Below the pieces are notes generated by a model. The model did not search any database. It saw nothing but the letters and a program-made list of their open reading frames with translations, and was not told where the DNA came from. The position numbers and the translations under genes are program-made. A DNA stretch of 64,000 nucleotides from Carex sylvatica (lineage: Eukaryota > Streptophyta > Magnoliopsida > Poales > Cyperaceae), in contig CAXKVR010000256.1 of assembly GCA_964058845.1 (NCBI GenBank), positions 1 through 64,000 on the forward strand, given 5' to 3'. This document shows, one piece after another, positions 21,476-35,139 of this stretch. The stretch's first letter is position 1. Each line of letters begins with the position of its first letter.

Positions 21476-23841
21476 ATGGCGACAGAGACAGAGGCGGAGA
21501 TCGAAAGGCTTCCGATTGACCTACTGGCTTACACCTTCCTCCTCCTTCCCTCCTTCCGCGACTTAGCTCAGTAAGGATTCGCCAATCTCTGCTGCTGTAC
21601 TAATTACAGTTTCCTGTTGTATGCTTTATCTTTATTTATTTTTCATGTGATGTTGTTGAATTGAATTTTACCTTGGTTTTTGGTTGAAGGGCTGGTGGGG
21701 TATGTAAGAAATGGAGATGGGCAGCGCTGGTATCACTGGCAGGGAGAGAGCGGCTGAGCTTCGCCGATCAGCAGATGGATGATGAGTCGACAGCTCGACT
21801 CGTCTGTGCTGCTGACAACCTTAAAGAGCTTAATATGTAAGCAACATGTTGTTTCCTATTTCGTCTCATTTTACGTTTCACACCTTATTATCTTCTTATT
21901 TGGATAATTATAGTGGTACTGGTTCCGTACTGGTCCATCTTCACTGACCGTTACCCATTGGAATATGTGGAAAATGCATACTGAAACTGGTAATTGATCT
22001 TTTAGATAAATTTACTTTTGGATGTTGGAGTACATCCATAGACTAAAATATTTGGCATCCCAAACAAGCCAATTCAATAGCCTTTTTTTTTCATTGTAAG
22101 GTTAAATTTGTGTAAAATAACTTTTCCATCAGTATCAAATTTAGGATTGGATTTAGTGTTTTGAGAAGAAAGTAAATATTGATGACCTGCCTTGATTAAT
22201 TACAGAAAATTGACATACACTTCAAAATCAACATGTAAATTCCTTTAAATAGTGAGTACTAATTTTAGTATGTCAGTTGAGAATTTGATTGCAAGAATGC
22301 CGAGGATAATTTCTTTTTGATATTGGATTTGCTCACATATTCTATTTCATGTTTGTTGACTCTTTTAAAATTTACACTCTTTCTAGTTCGCGAAGCTGCT
22401 GGGGTTGCCAGATCACTGATGAAGGACTATTCAAAATTTCATCAGCAAAATGTGTTGGGAAATTGACATCTATTTCCCTGTGGGGAATGGCTGGAATAAC
22501 TGATTCAGGTGTTATTAATCTGGTAAGAACCACATTCACTGTCATAGAAGTTCTTGCCTAATAGTAGTGAAGCAAGATAACTCCTAAAAGTGAATTTCAG
22601 AAATTAGAAAAGCATCATATTGTACCGATGATTACTGTGGTCTTAGTGAAAAAACTAGGGCTGAATGTGGTATACTAATGTTACAGATGAATAAGGATTA
22701 GGTACAGCCAGTAGAAAGCACAGAAATTTAAGAAAAAGGCCATATTTTGTATGTACATGTCGGAAAATCTTTAAGCCTTTATGCTCAATTAGGCAAATAG
22801 AGCAATAAATCTAAGAATGTAGAGATCAGAACTGTTGTAAATGGTCATGGTTATGGTATGATCCAGAACTGTACTGGCACTGAACCCAATATAGCACCAG
22901 AATCTAAGAGGGGCCCATACGGGAATCTATTACAATTGGTCTGTCTCTTTCTCCAGGTTTCAAATGCCTATTCTTTGCAACATCTTAACATTGGTGGAAC
23001 TTTTATTACTGATGAATCATTATATGCAATCGCAAACCACTGCCCAAATCTGAAGGCAAGTTCCATTTACGCTCTTTTTAATGTACATTGTATTGCACTA
23101 ACTTTGATGGTCGATCCGTAAAATTTCTGAATGCAATGATTAGGATTCTGTTGATAAGAATTTTGAGAGCCTAGATTGCCTTGCTACTTGGTCTTGTATT
23201 CTCTCACGAAGGTAGAATGAACAATTTACCGTTTGTGGAATGATTTAAAAGATTTGATGGCACGAGCGGAAAATAATACTACCCTGTTTTGAAGTTTTGT
23301 CGGTGTTCCCAATCTTGTCCTTTGATGATAATTGATTTTTATCATTTAGTTGAATTCAGTGTTGGAGTTGCTTCTTCAAATTTCCTCTTTATGTCTTTTA
23401 CTAAAATAACTCTTGCTGCATTGCATTGAGCAATGACTAATATCAATATGTCTCCGACTCATCTAAGATGTAATCTGGTTTACGAGTCATGAGACTCATG
23501 ACAATAAAAATGTATGATTGCTAATAGAAAATGGGGGCCTAAATGTATGATTGTTAATAGCAACGTGAACCAATTCATTTCAACGCCTACTTGTGAGATG
23601 TCAGGCAAATATTTCATTCAGCTAAATAATTATTATGCAGACTATAATTCTATGGAGCTGCCGCCATGTTACAGAAAGTGGCTTGATTGCACTTGTAAAT
23701 AAATGTCTCAAGCTTGAATCTATCAATGTTGGAGGAATGAGAGTGCCTCTAGACTGCTTTACTGGTTTGCGCACTATTAGCCCCGCACTGCAAATAAGAT
23801 CTGTTTCTCAGCACTTGAATATTAGCACACAAGTGGTGTAA
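21476..23841 (+). CDS. F-box/LRR protein, At5g67140 type, five exons
   Basis: Small F-box protein, presumably a substrate receptor of an SCF ubiquitin ligase; the substrate is unknown. Exons 21476-21570, 21690-21836, 22387-22522, 22957-23055 and 23641-23841 join in phase to 225 residues. The N-terminal F-box begins IERLPIDLLAY (about residue 9). Leucine-rich repeats follow, with the typical words CQITDEGL, GITDSGV, LQHLNIGGTFITDESL, CRHVTESGL and LESINVGG. Length and order match the Arabidopsis F-box protein At5g67140 as I remember it. The fourth intron has a GC donor (AAG followed by GCAAGT) in place of GT. The exon frame is open throughout. An inverted repeat and a MITE lie within 900 bp upstream. 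Confidence 0.9.
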
Positions 23842-24820
23842 GGTACATACTTCCATTGATTTGTTGTAAATAAAAGATAAAATCACATATTCACATTGTT
23901 GTTTATATATACATCCCAGTGATGATTAAGTTATTGTGATCAATTAAGAATTGTAGATACTTCTTTGCAAATAAATTAACTATACTACCTTGTGAATATT
24001 TCATATGTGTAAGGTGAATACTCTTCTTCAATGATGTAATTTATGACATTTAGATGCTTCTATATTTGTCAGTTGGTTTAGGTGTTTTTCTCACCTTTGA
24101 TACTAAAAATAAGGAGGGTGTTTTTCTCACCAGCAAGTACTCATTTAATGATTTGAAAATCATATGTAATTTTTGTATAGAAAGAGTAATATAACAAGAA
24201 AGTTTACGTCGTTAATTGGTAATATAATTTTAAAAATATAATCGGTTAAATTAATACCTATTAGATTCGAACCAAAAATATAATTGAGAAAATTTAAATT
24301 CTACTCGTGTAATAATGAGGAGAGATCTAAATAATGTCAGAGGTTTTGGTTCCAAATCGTTTCGAATAAAATTAAATCTTATATAACATTTTTTTAAATT
24401 TATATGAATTTTTTTATACTTTTACTTCTATAAATTAGGGTTGCATTTAAATAAATGAAACTTAGCATTTAAATTGAATAGTTCATATTCTTATTCTTAA
24501 GATATGTTTTCATTTATGGTTATAGTGTATTTAACTTTCATGCTTTATCTTTCTTTCTTGAATTTTTTTATTAGTAAATGCACGGATTCAAGGGTAAATT
24601 GGACTAAAAGAAAAAAGAAATCTTACTGCCCTTAATATTACAATTTTTGTTCTCAAAATAGTGTTTTCCTAAAAAAATAGGGAATTTTGAATTCTTCTGT
24701 TATTATTCAGGTATTAACTTGTTTATAAGGCATTAGTGGTATGGTTTGATTTGTTTTCGATCAGATGCACTATTTTTGGCCACTATCTTTGAGAGTAAAA
24801 AGTGACTATTCGTAGAATTC
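23842..24820. other. Intergenic, no gene seen
   Basis: 3' flank of the F-box gene followed by AT-rich sequence without recognisable coding, RNA or repeat structure. Confidence 0.5.
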
Positions 24821-24991
24821 ACATCCTCTGAGATATCTCATATTTTGTGTGACTTTTTGGGAAATCTCAGCTGTTCAAATACGTTTTGCACGAATCACAA
24901 AGCTCAAATAATAATAATGACCCCCACGCTACCTCTGAATAGGCACCGGACACATCGGTCACGCAAAATATGAGATATCTCAGAGAATACA
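24821..24991. mobile_element. MITE with 31-bp inverted ends, 'ctgagatatctcatatttt' family
   Basis: The left end ATCCTCTGAGATATCTCA and the right end TGAGATATCTCAGAGAAT are inverted over about 31 bp. A related copy in opposite internal orientation lies at 34067-34238, sharing gaccgacgtgtccggtgcctat and similar blocks. Confidence 0.75.
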
Positions 24992-25156
24992 CACTCCTAT
25001 TCGCAAGAGTACACAGACAAAAATTGTAATTTATGAGTATATTAGTATCATCAATAGAAGTGTCTGCGAAAATATCATCAGTAAAAAAATCACTTTTTTA
25101 TCTTCATAGACAGTGGCACATTTTTGTAATGACAGCTACAGAATCTCCGAATTCAA

Positions 25157-25369
25157 ATCTGTTCATTTTCTCAAGAAAAAGAGCACCCTTCAATTCTTCA
25201 ATCCGAACCGTTCAAAATCGATCAAATGGCTCTAATTACATCTGATTAATTTTAATAGATTATATTGATATAAATGAAAAAAGTAATTAAAACTATTTGA
25301 CCAATTTTTAACGGTTTGAATTAAAGAATAAAATAGTGCTCATTTTCTTTAAGAAAAAGAGCAGATTGG
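25157..25369. mobile_element. MITE, 'gaaccgttcaaaatcgatcaaa' family, copy 1
   Basis: Inverted ends around TTTTCTCAAGAAAAAGAGCA and inner inverted blocks AACCGTTCAAAATCGATCAAA / TTGACCAATTTTTAACGGTT. A second copy is at 30798-31008. Confidence 0.75.
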
Positions 25370-25699
25370 AATCCCAGAATCCCCTGTCTTGTTTTGTTCC
25401 CTCTTTTTTATTTTACTTTTACTTGTACCAAACATTTGGAAATGGGAACTTTAGATAATTGAGAGATATTTTGGTTAGCCGTGGTTGGTGAGATATTTTA
25501 GTCGGTATCACTGTATCAAATATATTTTGAATTTCTCGCGAACAAAAAGTAATAGAGGTCCTAAAGTTACTGTTTTGGTAGGTTTATTTCTTAAGGTTAG
25601 TATCTCTGAAGTGAAAATGATCCGTTATAGAGATTTAGGTAGGTCGGAGATATAAACTACTCCGGGATTTTTAAATATTTCAAGCGTCATATCTTAAAA

Positions 25700-27690
25700 A
25701 ATTTTGTTATAATTTTCGAAGTTCATGGGGCTCAATATCAGAGAAATAATATTTATAATCTACTCTACAATTAATTTACAAGTGTATGAATCTATCGTAT
25801 AGTATAGATTGGGATGTCGATCCACATGGATATTGTATTAAGAGATCTAATTACTAATTAAGTTTAGGTTATCAGTTCTTTAGATTGTTTTGATTGTTTG
25901 ATTGAGTTGTTTGGTTGTAATGTTCAATTACAATAGTGCAATAGATATTTGGTTGTTTAGAAGATGGGCTTCTAGAGATAAGATATTATATCATTCTTAC
26001 TCGTTTAATTTAGTTTCTGGTCAAATAAGTAATCGTATGCGGTTCTGTCACCATCCACATGCGAATGCTCAAACCTGTCAATTATGGTTTCTACTCCAAA
26101 TGGAATCGCATGCAGTTTGATCAGAACCATACATGCCCTGTACTGGTATCAAATGCAATACGAGAGCTGCTAATCATGTTTTAGTACTAATCACAGGTAC
26201 GCTATAGCACCATAATTGAAGAGGACTGGTAAGGGAATGGTACTATAGCCTCATCCTAATCAATCGCATAAAGATTAATGACAAGTCTCAATTATCAAGA
26301 CTAGAAGGATTTAAGTTCACAGTTGCATCTTTTCTTTATACCCTTCGTAATTGAATAACTGAGATTACCCCACCATCAGTCTATAGAATGCGACGTTCAT
26401 TTGCAGATCTATATTCCAATATATTTCTAACTGAGGTCGGATCACAAGGGATTGATAGGTACGTCTATTTTCTTTGTTGGATCTAAGATAATTGTACGCT
26501 ATTTCCACCGGTCAATCATATACGCCTACCATGGAGTGTACATCTCCATTGTGTCGAGGTTAAACGCACCAAGTTAGGTAGTAATACAAAGAATAAATCA
26601 CAGAAAGAATTTATATCAAGTGCAAATGATAAATATAAATAAACCTCTAGATTAAACTCATAAGAATTCAAGATTATATGTCTTCACCTCATAAAAGAGT
26701 TGATTAGTCGCTCATGGCGGGTTTAATACCAAAAGATACAAGAAACATGAATAAAAGCGACAATAGAGAGAGATAGAAGGAGTACACCTAGATAGTCTCT
26801 TCTCTCATGCACGCCATCTTCAATTTTTGCACCTCCCTTATCTTCTAGTGGAGACTACGTTATTCTACTTGTCTATTATATTCTAAATTGCATTAGCCTC
26901 TTATAGAGAACCTTATATCTATCTTATATATAATACATGAGTACACTGAGTTCTGTGAGCTATTCTGACGAAGAGATGAGTTCCTATTCGTCCAAATGTG
27001 TTAGTGGGCTTAGGGGAGCTTGGTTGCCAAGTTTAGAGTTTGTAACCGCTAATCTTACAGTTATCGTGTGCGATGCAGGCATCGCATGCGGGTGAATAAT
27101 CAAATGCACGCATATATGCAGAACCGCACAAATTCGTCGACATTTCGTATTTTGGCTACAGATTCATCATTCGAGCTATGATTGAGTTGATTCAACTTGC
27201 GTTGAAAACTAGACAACAAGATCTACAACTTTAATAAAGGTTTCAAGTTCAGATTCAGAATGTACAGGTCCCAGGAAGTGATCCAAATTCAGTGTACTAT
27301 TCTATGCACCTCTGTGCGGATGGCTTCCTCAAATCGTGTGCGGATGGTGGCATTCGCATGCTTTATTTGCACGCCAGTGACTTAGTGTTCAGAATGCTGC
27401 GTTTTCTGCCTGTTTTAACCTCAATAACACTGAAAATTTACAATTCTCCAAAATCAAGTAAAATAGCAAAATAAATCTGATTATATAGAAAATAAGCATT
27501 TGTGATTTGATAAATGACAATATTTTAGGTTGACCGATAAGAAAAAACTCTATATATTTCACCCATATCTGAAGTGTAATTCAGATTCATTTTAAAGAAA
27601 TACAGTTATAGCATCCATATTTGATAATTTTATTCTAATCTCAAACTTTAAGAAGAATTTTATAAATAGAAAGTTTATTTTAATGAAATT
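25700..27690. repeat. Decayed LTR-type retroelement sequence, non-coding
   Basis: No coding sequence seen. The stretch 27140-27575 is homologous to 58893-59375, sharing tttcgtattttggctac, gattgagttgattcaa, cagattc-gaatgtacaggt and ctgtgcggatggcttc. The words gcatgcg and gtgcggatgg recur (25.9-27.4 kb). This suggests LTR or leader sequence of a non-autonomous element, but ends were not found. Confidence 0.5.
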
Positions 27691-27697
27691 ATTTTTA

Positions 27698-27853
27698 AAG
27701 CGTCTTCACTTCTATTTATAACAAATTACAATCAAGTTCAAGCTCATAATTAATTTTCATGAAGATATCAATAATTGTCTAGAAACTATTAAATAAAATA
27801 TCTTGTAGTGTAGGATGTAGAAATATCTAAAGAAAACCAAAAATATTTTAGGT
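27698..27853 (+). repeat. Truncated 5' LTR remnant of a copia element
   Basis: Matches the start of the LTR at 28845 onward (cttcacttct-tttataa, attgtctagaaact, aaataaaatat). It is joined directly to reverse-transcriptase sequence, so a deletion has removed the rest of the LTR, gag and integrase. Confidence 0.7.
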
Positions 27854-27861
27854 CCATATAT

Positions 27862-28830
27862 TTTCTTGTTATATGTAGATGACCTCATCTTAACCGGAGA
27901 CTTTGTAGAAGAGATCTGACAAACATGGGAGAACTTAGCAGTTCATTTTCAGATGAAGGAACTTGGAGAATTGAAACACTTCTTAGGTCTCGAAGTAGAG
28001 GAGACGAAAGAAGGTATATTTATTTGCCAACAAAAATATGCAAAAGAACTTTTAGAAGCATACAAAATTATAAAGTGCAAGCCACTATCAACACCTATGG
28101 AGGCAAACCTCAAGTTGAGTACGGGAGGAGGGAAGGATCTAGAAGACACTCGGATGTACCGACAACTTGTAGGAAGCCTTCTCTACTTGACCCTTACTCG
28201 GCCTAACATCACCTATGCTATGAGAGTAGTAAGTCGACATATGTAAAATTCTAAGAAGCCACACTTAGAAGTTGTCAAATGGATTCTATGATATGTGAAT
28301 GGTACTTTAGACTATGGCATCCAATATTGTAAAGGTGGAGAATGTCAAGTGATTGGTTATTGTGATGCTGACTATGTTGGAGACTATGATACAAGGCGAT
28401 CAACAACAGGTTATGTCTTTAGCTTAGGAATATGAGCAGTGTCCTGGTGCAGCAAGAGAAAGCCTACTGTGTCACTCTCAACAACCAAAGCAGAATACAG
28501 AACAGCAGCTATGGCAACACAAGAGAGCACGTGGTTGATATGCTTGTTGAAGGTTCATCACTAACAAATCGATCAAGTAACACTTCATTGTGATAACATG
28601 CAGTCGTATGCCTAGCAGAGAATCCAGTGTTCCATGCAAGAACCAAATATATAGAAGTACACTACCACTTCATACGAGAGGAAGTCCTACAAGATGAGAT
28701 TCACATGAAGCTGACACCGATATAAGAGCAAGTTGTAGACATATTCACAAAAGGACTCAATACCAGAAAGTTTGAAGAAATGCGAGTACAACTTGGAATG
28801 GTTAGCCAGTCGAAGATTCAGAAGGTGTTG
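27862..28830 (+). pseudogene. Copia reverse transcriptase / RNase H, decayed
   Basis: The plus-strand frame shows the catalytic box LLYVDDLILTG, then [71 protein letters not shown], the RNase H word STTKAEYRTA and the C-terminal VVDIFTKGL. Several in-frame stops (for example after VEEI, after SRHM and after SLGI) make it non-functional. The gag and integrase parts are missing. A polypurine stretch gagggaaag precedes the LTR at 28845. Confidence 0.85.
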
Positions 28831-28844
28831 ACATTGAGGGAAAG

Positions 28845-29800
28845 TGTTGAATCCCATGATGCATGTCTTCACTTCTACTTATAATAAATTACAAACAAGC
28901 CCAAGCCCATAATTTTTTTCATGAATATATCAAGAATTGTCTAGAAACCAGGGGGTGGACCCACGTTGGTCCGGGGGGGGGAGGGGGGGGGGGGCAGGAT
29001 TTTGAAATTTAATAGAAAAAATGGGTTTGATTCTATTTTGCCCCCTGGAAATGAGCTTGCTCCTATCTGAACTCATTGGGACGGGATGGAGGAGAGACGA
29101 CAGAGAAAATAAAGCCACTATTAGATCTCAAGTTAAATTGGAGAAGAAGAAAACACAAATTGAAGAAGAATTTGAAAAGTGGAGTAAGAAGTTAAAGACA
29201 CGTAGAAGCTGCTCTTTTATCCTTTTTTTTAATTTTATTTTCACTTTATTTTGTTTTAACATTTGGGCTGGGCCTGGCCCATATATTTGTAATCAATGAA
29301 CTTAGAATTATAGATAGAGAAATGTAATGGCTATACAAATGATCTCAAACTGACCTCAATACAAAGAGACACATAGAGAGAGTTAGAAGCAGACAATTAA
29401 ATCTAATAAGCTATTTATATAGTAACCGATTAGCTAATGAATTTGAATTCGATAAGTTATTTGAATCAAATTTTTTCCTCCCTGATATAAATCATGCATC
29501 TGCCCCTGCCAGAAACTACCAAATAAAATATGTGGGATGTAAAAATATATAAAGTAAGCAAAAAATATCGTAAGTCTAGAAGTTTCCTTAGCTCTCACAA
29601 AGCTAGTATAAATATGGGGTCTTAGTCTCTACTTTGAGCCAAGCAAGCAAGCAAGCAAAATAAGAAAAGAGAGAAAGTAAAAGATCTAAAAAGAGTATTG
29701 TAGTAGTTTGGAGGTTTAGAAAATATTGAGTAGAAGTGTGATTGTAAAAAGAGTGTTGTAGTAGTTTGGAGGGTTGCAAATCAATTTTTTTATTTTTTTT
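28845..29800 (+). repeat. 3' LTR of the copia element, interrupted by a hAT element
   Basis: Begins TGTTGAATCCCATG directly after the polypurine stretch. A TATA box TATAAATA is at 29607-29614. The LTR is split at 28949-29508 by a hAT insertion. The right end is not determined. Confidence 0.7.
28949..29508. mobile_element. hAT-type non-autonomous element with G-rich start
   Basis: Begins CAGGGG and ends CCCCTG. Flanks ctagaaac (28941-28948) and ccagaaac (29509-29516) form an 8-bp target duplication with one mismatch; the uninterrupted sequence can be seen in the LTR remnant at 27.78 kb. Near its left end there are runs of 9 and 12 G separated by one A (28973-28994). Confidence 0.8.
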
Positions 29801-30067
29801 ATTATTTATTAAGATGGGTACAAAAATATAACTTATTTTTTTTATTATTTATTAAATAATAGAAAGTATTAAAATTATAAAAAGACAGTTAATACTCCGT
29901 TTAGATTGAAACAAGTATGAGATGTACAAAATGAATTAACCCTCCGTATAGTAATTTCCTGAGCACATAAGCTCAGAAGATTTGGTTCGGAAGATATGAC
30001 ATTTCTAAAAGTCCATTGACTTAGGAAACTGGTCTAGAGCAGAACAAAACCGACCCAACATCGAATT

Positions 30068-30277
30068 CGTATCCTCTGTATTAACTCAAAAGAGAATCTT
30101 TTGAGTTAATGAATCTCAACTGTTCAATATATTTTAAAATTATGCAAATTAGATCTGTACAAATATTAAAAAGTCTGTATAGTATAAATAAATATCAAAT
30201 TGACTCTGTTTAAAATCAAACCGTTGAGATTCTTTCAATTCAAAAGATTCCCTCTTGAGTTAAATGCAGAGGAAACG
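30068..30277. mobile_element. MITE, 'cgtatcctctgcattaactc' family, copy 2
   Basis: The left end CGTATCCTCTGTATTAACTC pairs with the right end GAGTTAAATGCAGAGGAAACG. See the first copy at 20591. Confidence 0.8.
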
Positions 30278-30797
30278 CATTCCCCAACATCATCCGACTA
30301 ACAAGATAACTTTTGTAAGTGTATATGAGAGCACTCGCAACTTGTTTCGGCGTATAGATAAATTGATAGAGTACGGCAATAAAAAAGGACGTCGGTCAGC
30401 ATCATTTACGATCCACCCACCCTCCATTCGCCAACTATGTTAGGAAAGTCGTCACGCAATTTACAAATTTCGTACTCAGTTGGACATCGTCAAACCGAGG
30501 CGGAGGAGACCCGTTGGAAGAAAGCAACGGGTAATATCTAAGAGCGCCAAATCTAGCAAAGGGAAATTGATTATGGATTTATGGGTTAATTTAATTTATT
30601 AGCATGTGGTGTATAATTGATAGGACTAATTAAGAATTCAATGGAGAGTAATACTAACTAGCCACTTGTAATTCTCTCTCGTGAAATTGCATATTAGTTT
30701 GTGTAAAATATTTTTTCCACATAACTCTTATTTTAACATAACAACTTCAGTTTCTTTTTTTCTTTTTCTTTTGTGAAATCCCTCCTAGGAGAATGAA

Positions 30798-31008
30798 CTC
30801 TGCTCCTTTTATTGAGAAAAAGAGGACACTTTTATTCTCTAATCCGAACCGTTCAAAATCAATCAAACAGCTTCAATCACATCTGATTTGTTTTAATAGA
30901 TTATATTGATATAAAAGAAAAATGTAATTGAAGCTGTTTGATCGATTTTGAACGGTTCGAATTGGAGAATAGGAGTGTCCTCCTTTTCTCAAGAAAAGTA
31001 GCAGATTG
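30798..31008. mobile_element. MITE, 'gaaccgttcaaaatcgatcaaa' family, copy 2
   Basis: Inverted ends tctgctcctttt / aaaagtagcagatt and inner arms CCGAACCGTTCAAAATCAAT / ATTTTGAACGGTTCG. Homologous to 25157-25369 across its length. Confidence 0.8.
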
Positions 31009-31994
31009 ACTTCCCCCCTTAGGCATAACACCTTCAGTTTCGACTTGCATGTCGGTTGTATCTTTTCAGTGCATATGGCCACATGAGGAGTCGGTGTAGT
31101 TTAATTTCTTTCGAATTCATGATCAATGCATTTTTTTTTGGGAGACCACTGTTAAATCGAATGTGCTGCTGTTTACCTTGAAAAATATCTTTTATTGAGT
31201 AATAAAACTGCCCCGAGATGACAGGATTTTAGAGATGCGAGCTCTGCTACGTATGGTAGTGTTCAGCAATTATATGAAGCTTAAATTATAAGTTGTACTA
31301 AGAAGTATCAGTTCGACAATAAAATTAAAAAATTAATTTTTTTATTAAAATTTTAAGTTTGATAAAATATCTAAGTCATGTGAAATTATGACTTAAAAAC
31401 TTGAATAAGTTTAAAAAAGTGGACAAAAAGACCACTAAAGAGGTGATATAATTAAGTTGAATAAAGGAGCACTCCTACAGCGAGCTTAAGACTCTTTGAA
31501 ACATTAAAAAGCTCTAAATAATAGTTGCCGAACACAACCTATATGAGATTATACATTATTGAAAGGGCCAAATTAAGACAATTTCCATACAGACAAAAAT
31601 CAACGGACCTACATCACATCAGTACTGTTGCATTTATGATATAAGGCTGCCCCAGAAAAGGGAAATATCCACAACTGTAATACCCCACATTTACGGATCA
31701 TGATTAATCTTCTTTTGTTGCCAACCAAGAATCTTTGTACCACATTTACTACAACAGAAGTAGAAAATAATAAATGCAGAGCATGTATATATATATATTT
31801 AAGTACACTCCCCTCGTGAATGAACACTATTTGTTACAATAAAAGGAACCTTCCATTTGCCCCAACCATCCCTCCATACAAATTCAGTTATTACCAAACA
31901 TCAGTATAAAATGTTCATATAGTGAAAAAGCAAGAACAACAGGTATCACTATTAAAAAAAAAAAAGAAGACATCTGTAATACAAATAGATGCAA

Positions 31995-33737
<1,743 letters not shown>

Positions 33738-34600
33738 TGTTGGAGCTTGTTATTATTTCTTCTTTCTTTGATACAATGTGTATTGTTGCTTGGGAATGGG
33801 TGAAGCGGCCGGGCCAGTTAAATACAAAACAAAAGCCACCACGGATGGAAAGATTATCTAATACTTCTCTTAAGTACGATATCATGTGGTGAGTCAATAT
33901 CTGGTACAACACTACAACACAACACCTGTTATAATTAATTTAATTATAATAAAAACCCAGAAGTTATCGACTCGCTACAGAGTTAACATTGATACCCGTT
34001 TCAGAGTTCTTTAAGGATAAAAAGACAGAGCAGTTGGGAGGAAGGTGGACCGTGGAAAGTAAGAGTGCGTATCTTCTGAGATATATCAACTTTTGCGTGA
34101 CCGACGTGTCCGGTGCCTATTCGGGGGTAGCGCAGGGGCCAGTATTATTTGAGCTTCGAGATTCGTGCAGAAAGTATTTGAACGGTTGGGAGTTTTAATA
34201 AAGCCACGCAAAGTTTGAGATATCTCAGAGGATACGAATTCGGAAGTAAAAGAGAGAGTAGGCGTGACTGCCACCAAAGGCCCATTTTCGGAGTGGGTGA
34301 GGAGCTTGGGCTGGGCTTGATACAAATCTTCTGTGGCCTAATTTGTTAAGAGCTTTTGTGTGTGAAACATCCGAAAAACGCGTCATCTATGTTCTATGAT
34401 GATGGTCATTAATTACGTACACAAAACTGTAAAACCTGAGATATAGAGGATCTTGAAGCCTACGTTTCCGCGGTTGGTGAGTGACGTTGGAGTCTCTCAT
34501 GTGAAGAGGACCCACCACCACGGCTTCGGTGGCCCACTCACCAAACACGCTCGATGTTACTAGTTCTCCAAATAAGTCAAAATATTCCATTTAATTTTAT
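33738..34600 (-). promoter_or_regulatory. Promoter region of the CCoAOMT gene
   Basis: A TATA-like TATTTAA lies at 33818-33824 on the minus strand, about 80 bp upstream of the ATG. Near 34473-34482 and 34541-34550 are CTCACCAACC (minus strand) and CTCACCAAAC (plus strand). Both fit the ACC(A/T)A(A/C)(T/C) element bound by secondary-wall MYBs in lignin genes. A MITE separates these from the core promoter. Confidence 0.45.
34067..34238. mobile_element. MITE, 'ctgagatatctcatatttt' family, copy 2
   Basis: The left end GCGTATCTTCTGAGATATAT and the right end GAGATATCTCAGAGGATACG are inverted. The body matches 24821-24991 in reverse orientation. It lies 330-500 bp upstream of the CCoAOMT start codon. 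Confidence 0.78.
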
Positions 34601-35139
34601 ATGTCAACAATAATTATAAAGCAGTCTGATCGGTGTCACTTAGCAATTGTTAGGCCAACCAGTTGGTATATTTCTTTTTGCTGCACTTCTGTTTATTATT
34701 ATTATTGACACTTAAAATTTCACACATCTGTTTTCTTTTTCTGAAGTCTTTGTAATTTTATTCATGTGATTGCTTTTATTGGGAAAAAAAAAATTGGGCT
34801 TCATAAATACGGAGTTCGTATGTATTACATAGAATTACTCTCACTTTACGATTTGAGATTAAATTTCAACCGGTTTGAAATAGCATTGTACTTGTACCTT
34901 ATTTATAGACAGTCAAAAGATCAAGAAAGGATCAACCCTTCTTCCTAGCCTTTATTTTCCCTGACAGCCACCGCCACCATTACTTTCTACCTTTCCTCTT
35001 CTCTGCTATAAACTTCCTCTGCTATCTGTGCCACCACTCTCTAGAATATTTTCTCTTAAACTCCTTTCTCCTTCTTCTTTCCCAATACCCCAATGCAATA
35101 TGAACAAAAAAACTAAGAACCGCCAATGAAAGGGGCTAT
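34239..35139. other. Intergenic, no gene seen
   Basis: Contains the distal CCoAOMT promoter elements. From about 34.6 kb it is AT-rich sequence without recognisable genes. Confidence 0.5.

Larger units (their letters stand above)
29801..31994. other. Intergenic with two MITEs, no gene seen
   Basis: Apart from the MITEs at 30068-30277 and 30798-31008 it is AT-rich without coding signal. The part 30300-30560 is less AT-rich but gives no recognisable protein. Confidence 0.5.
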
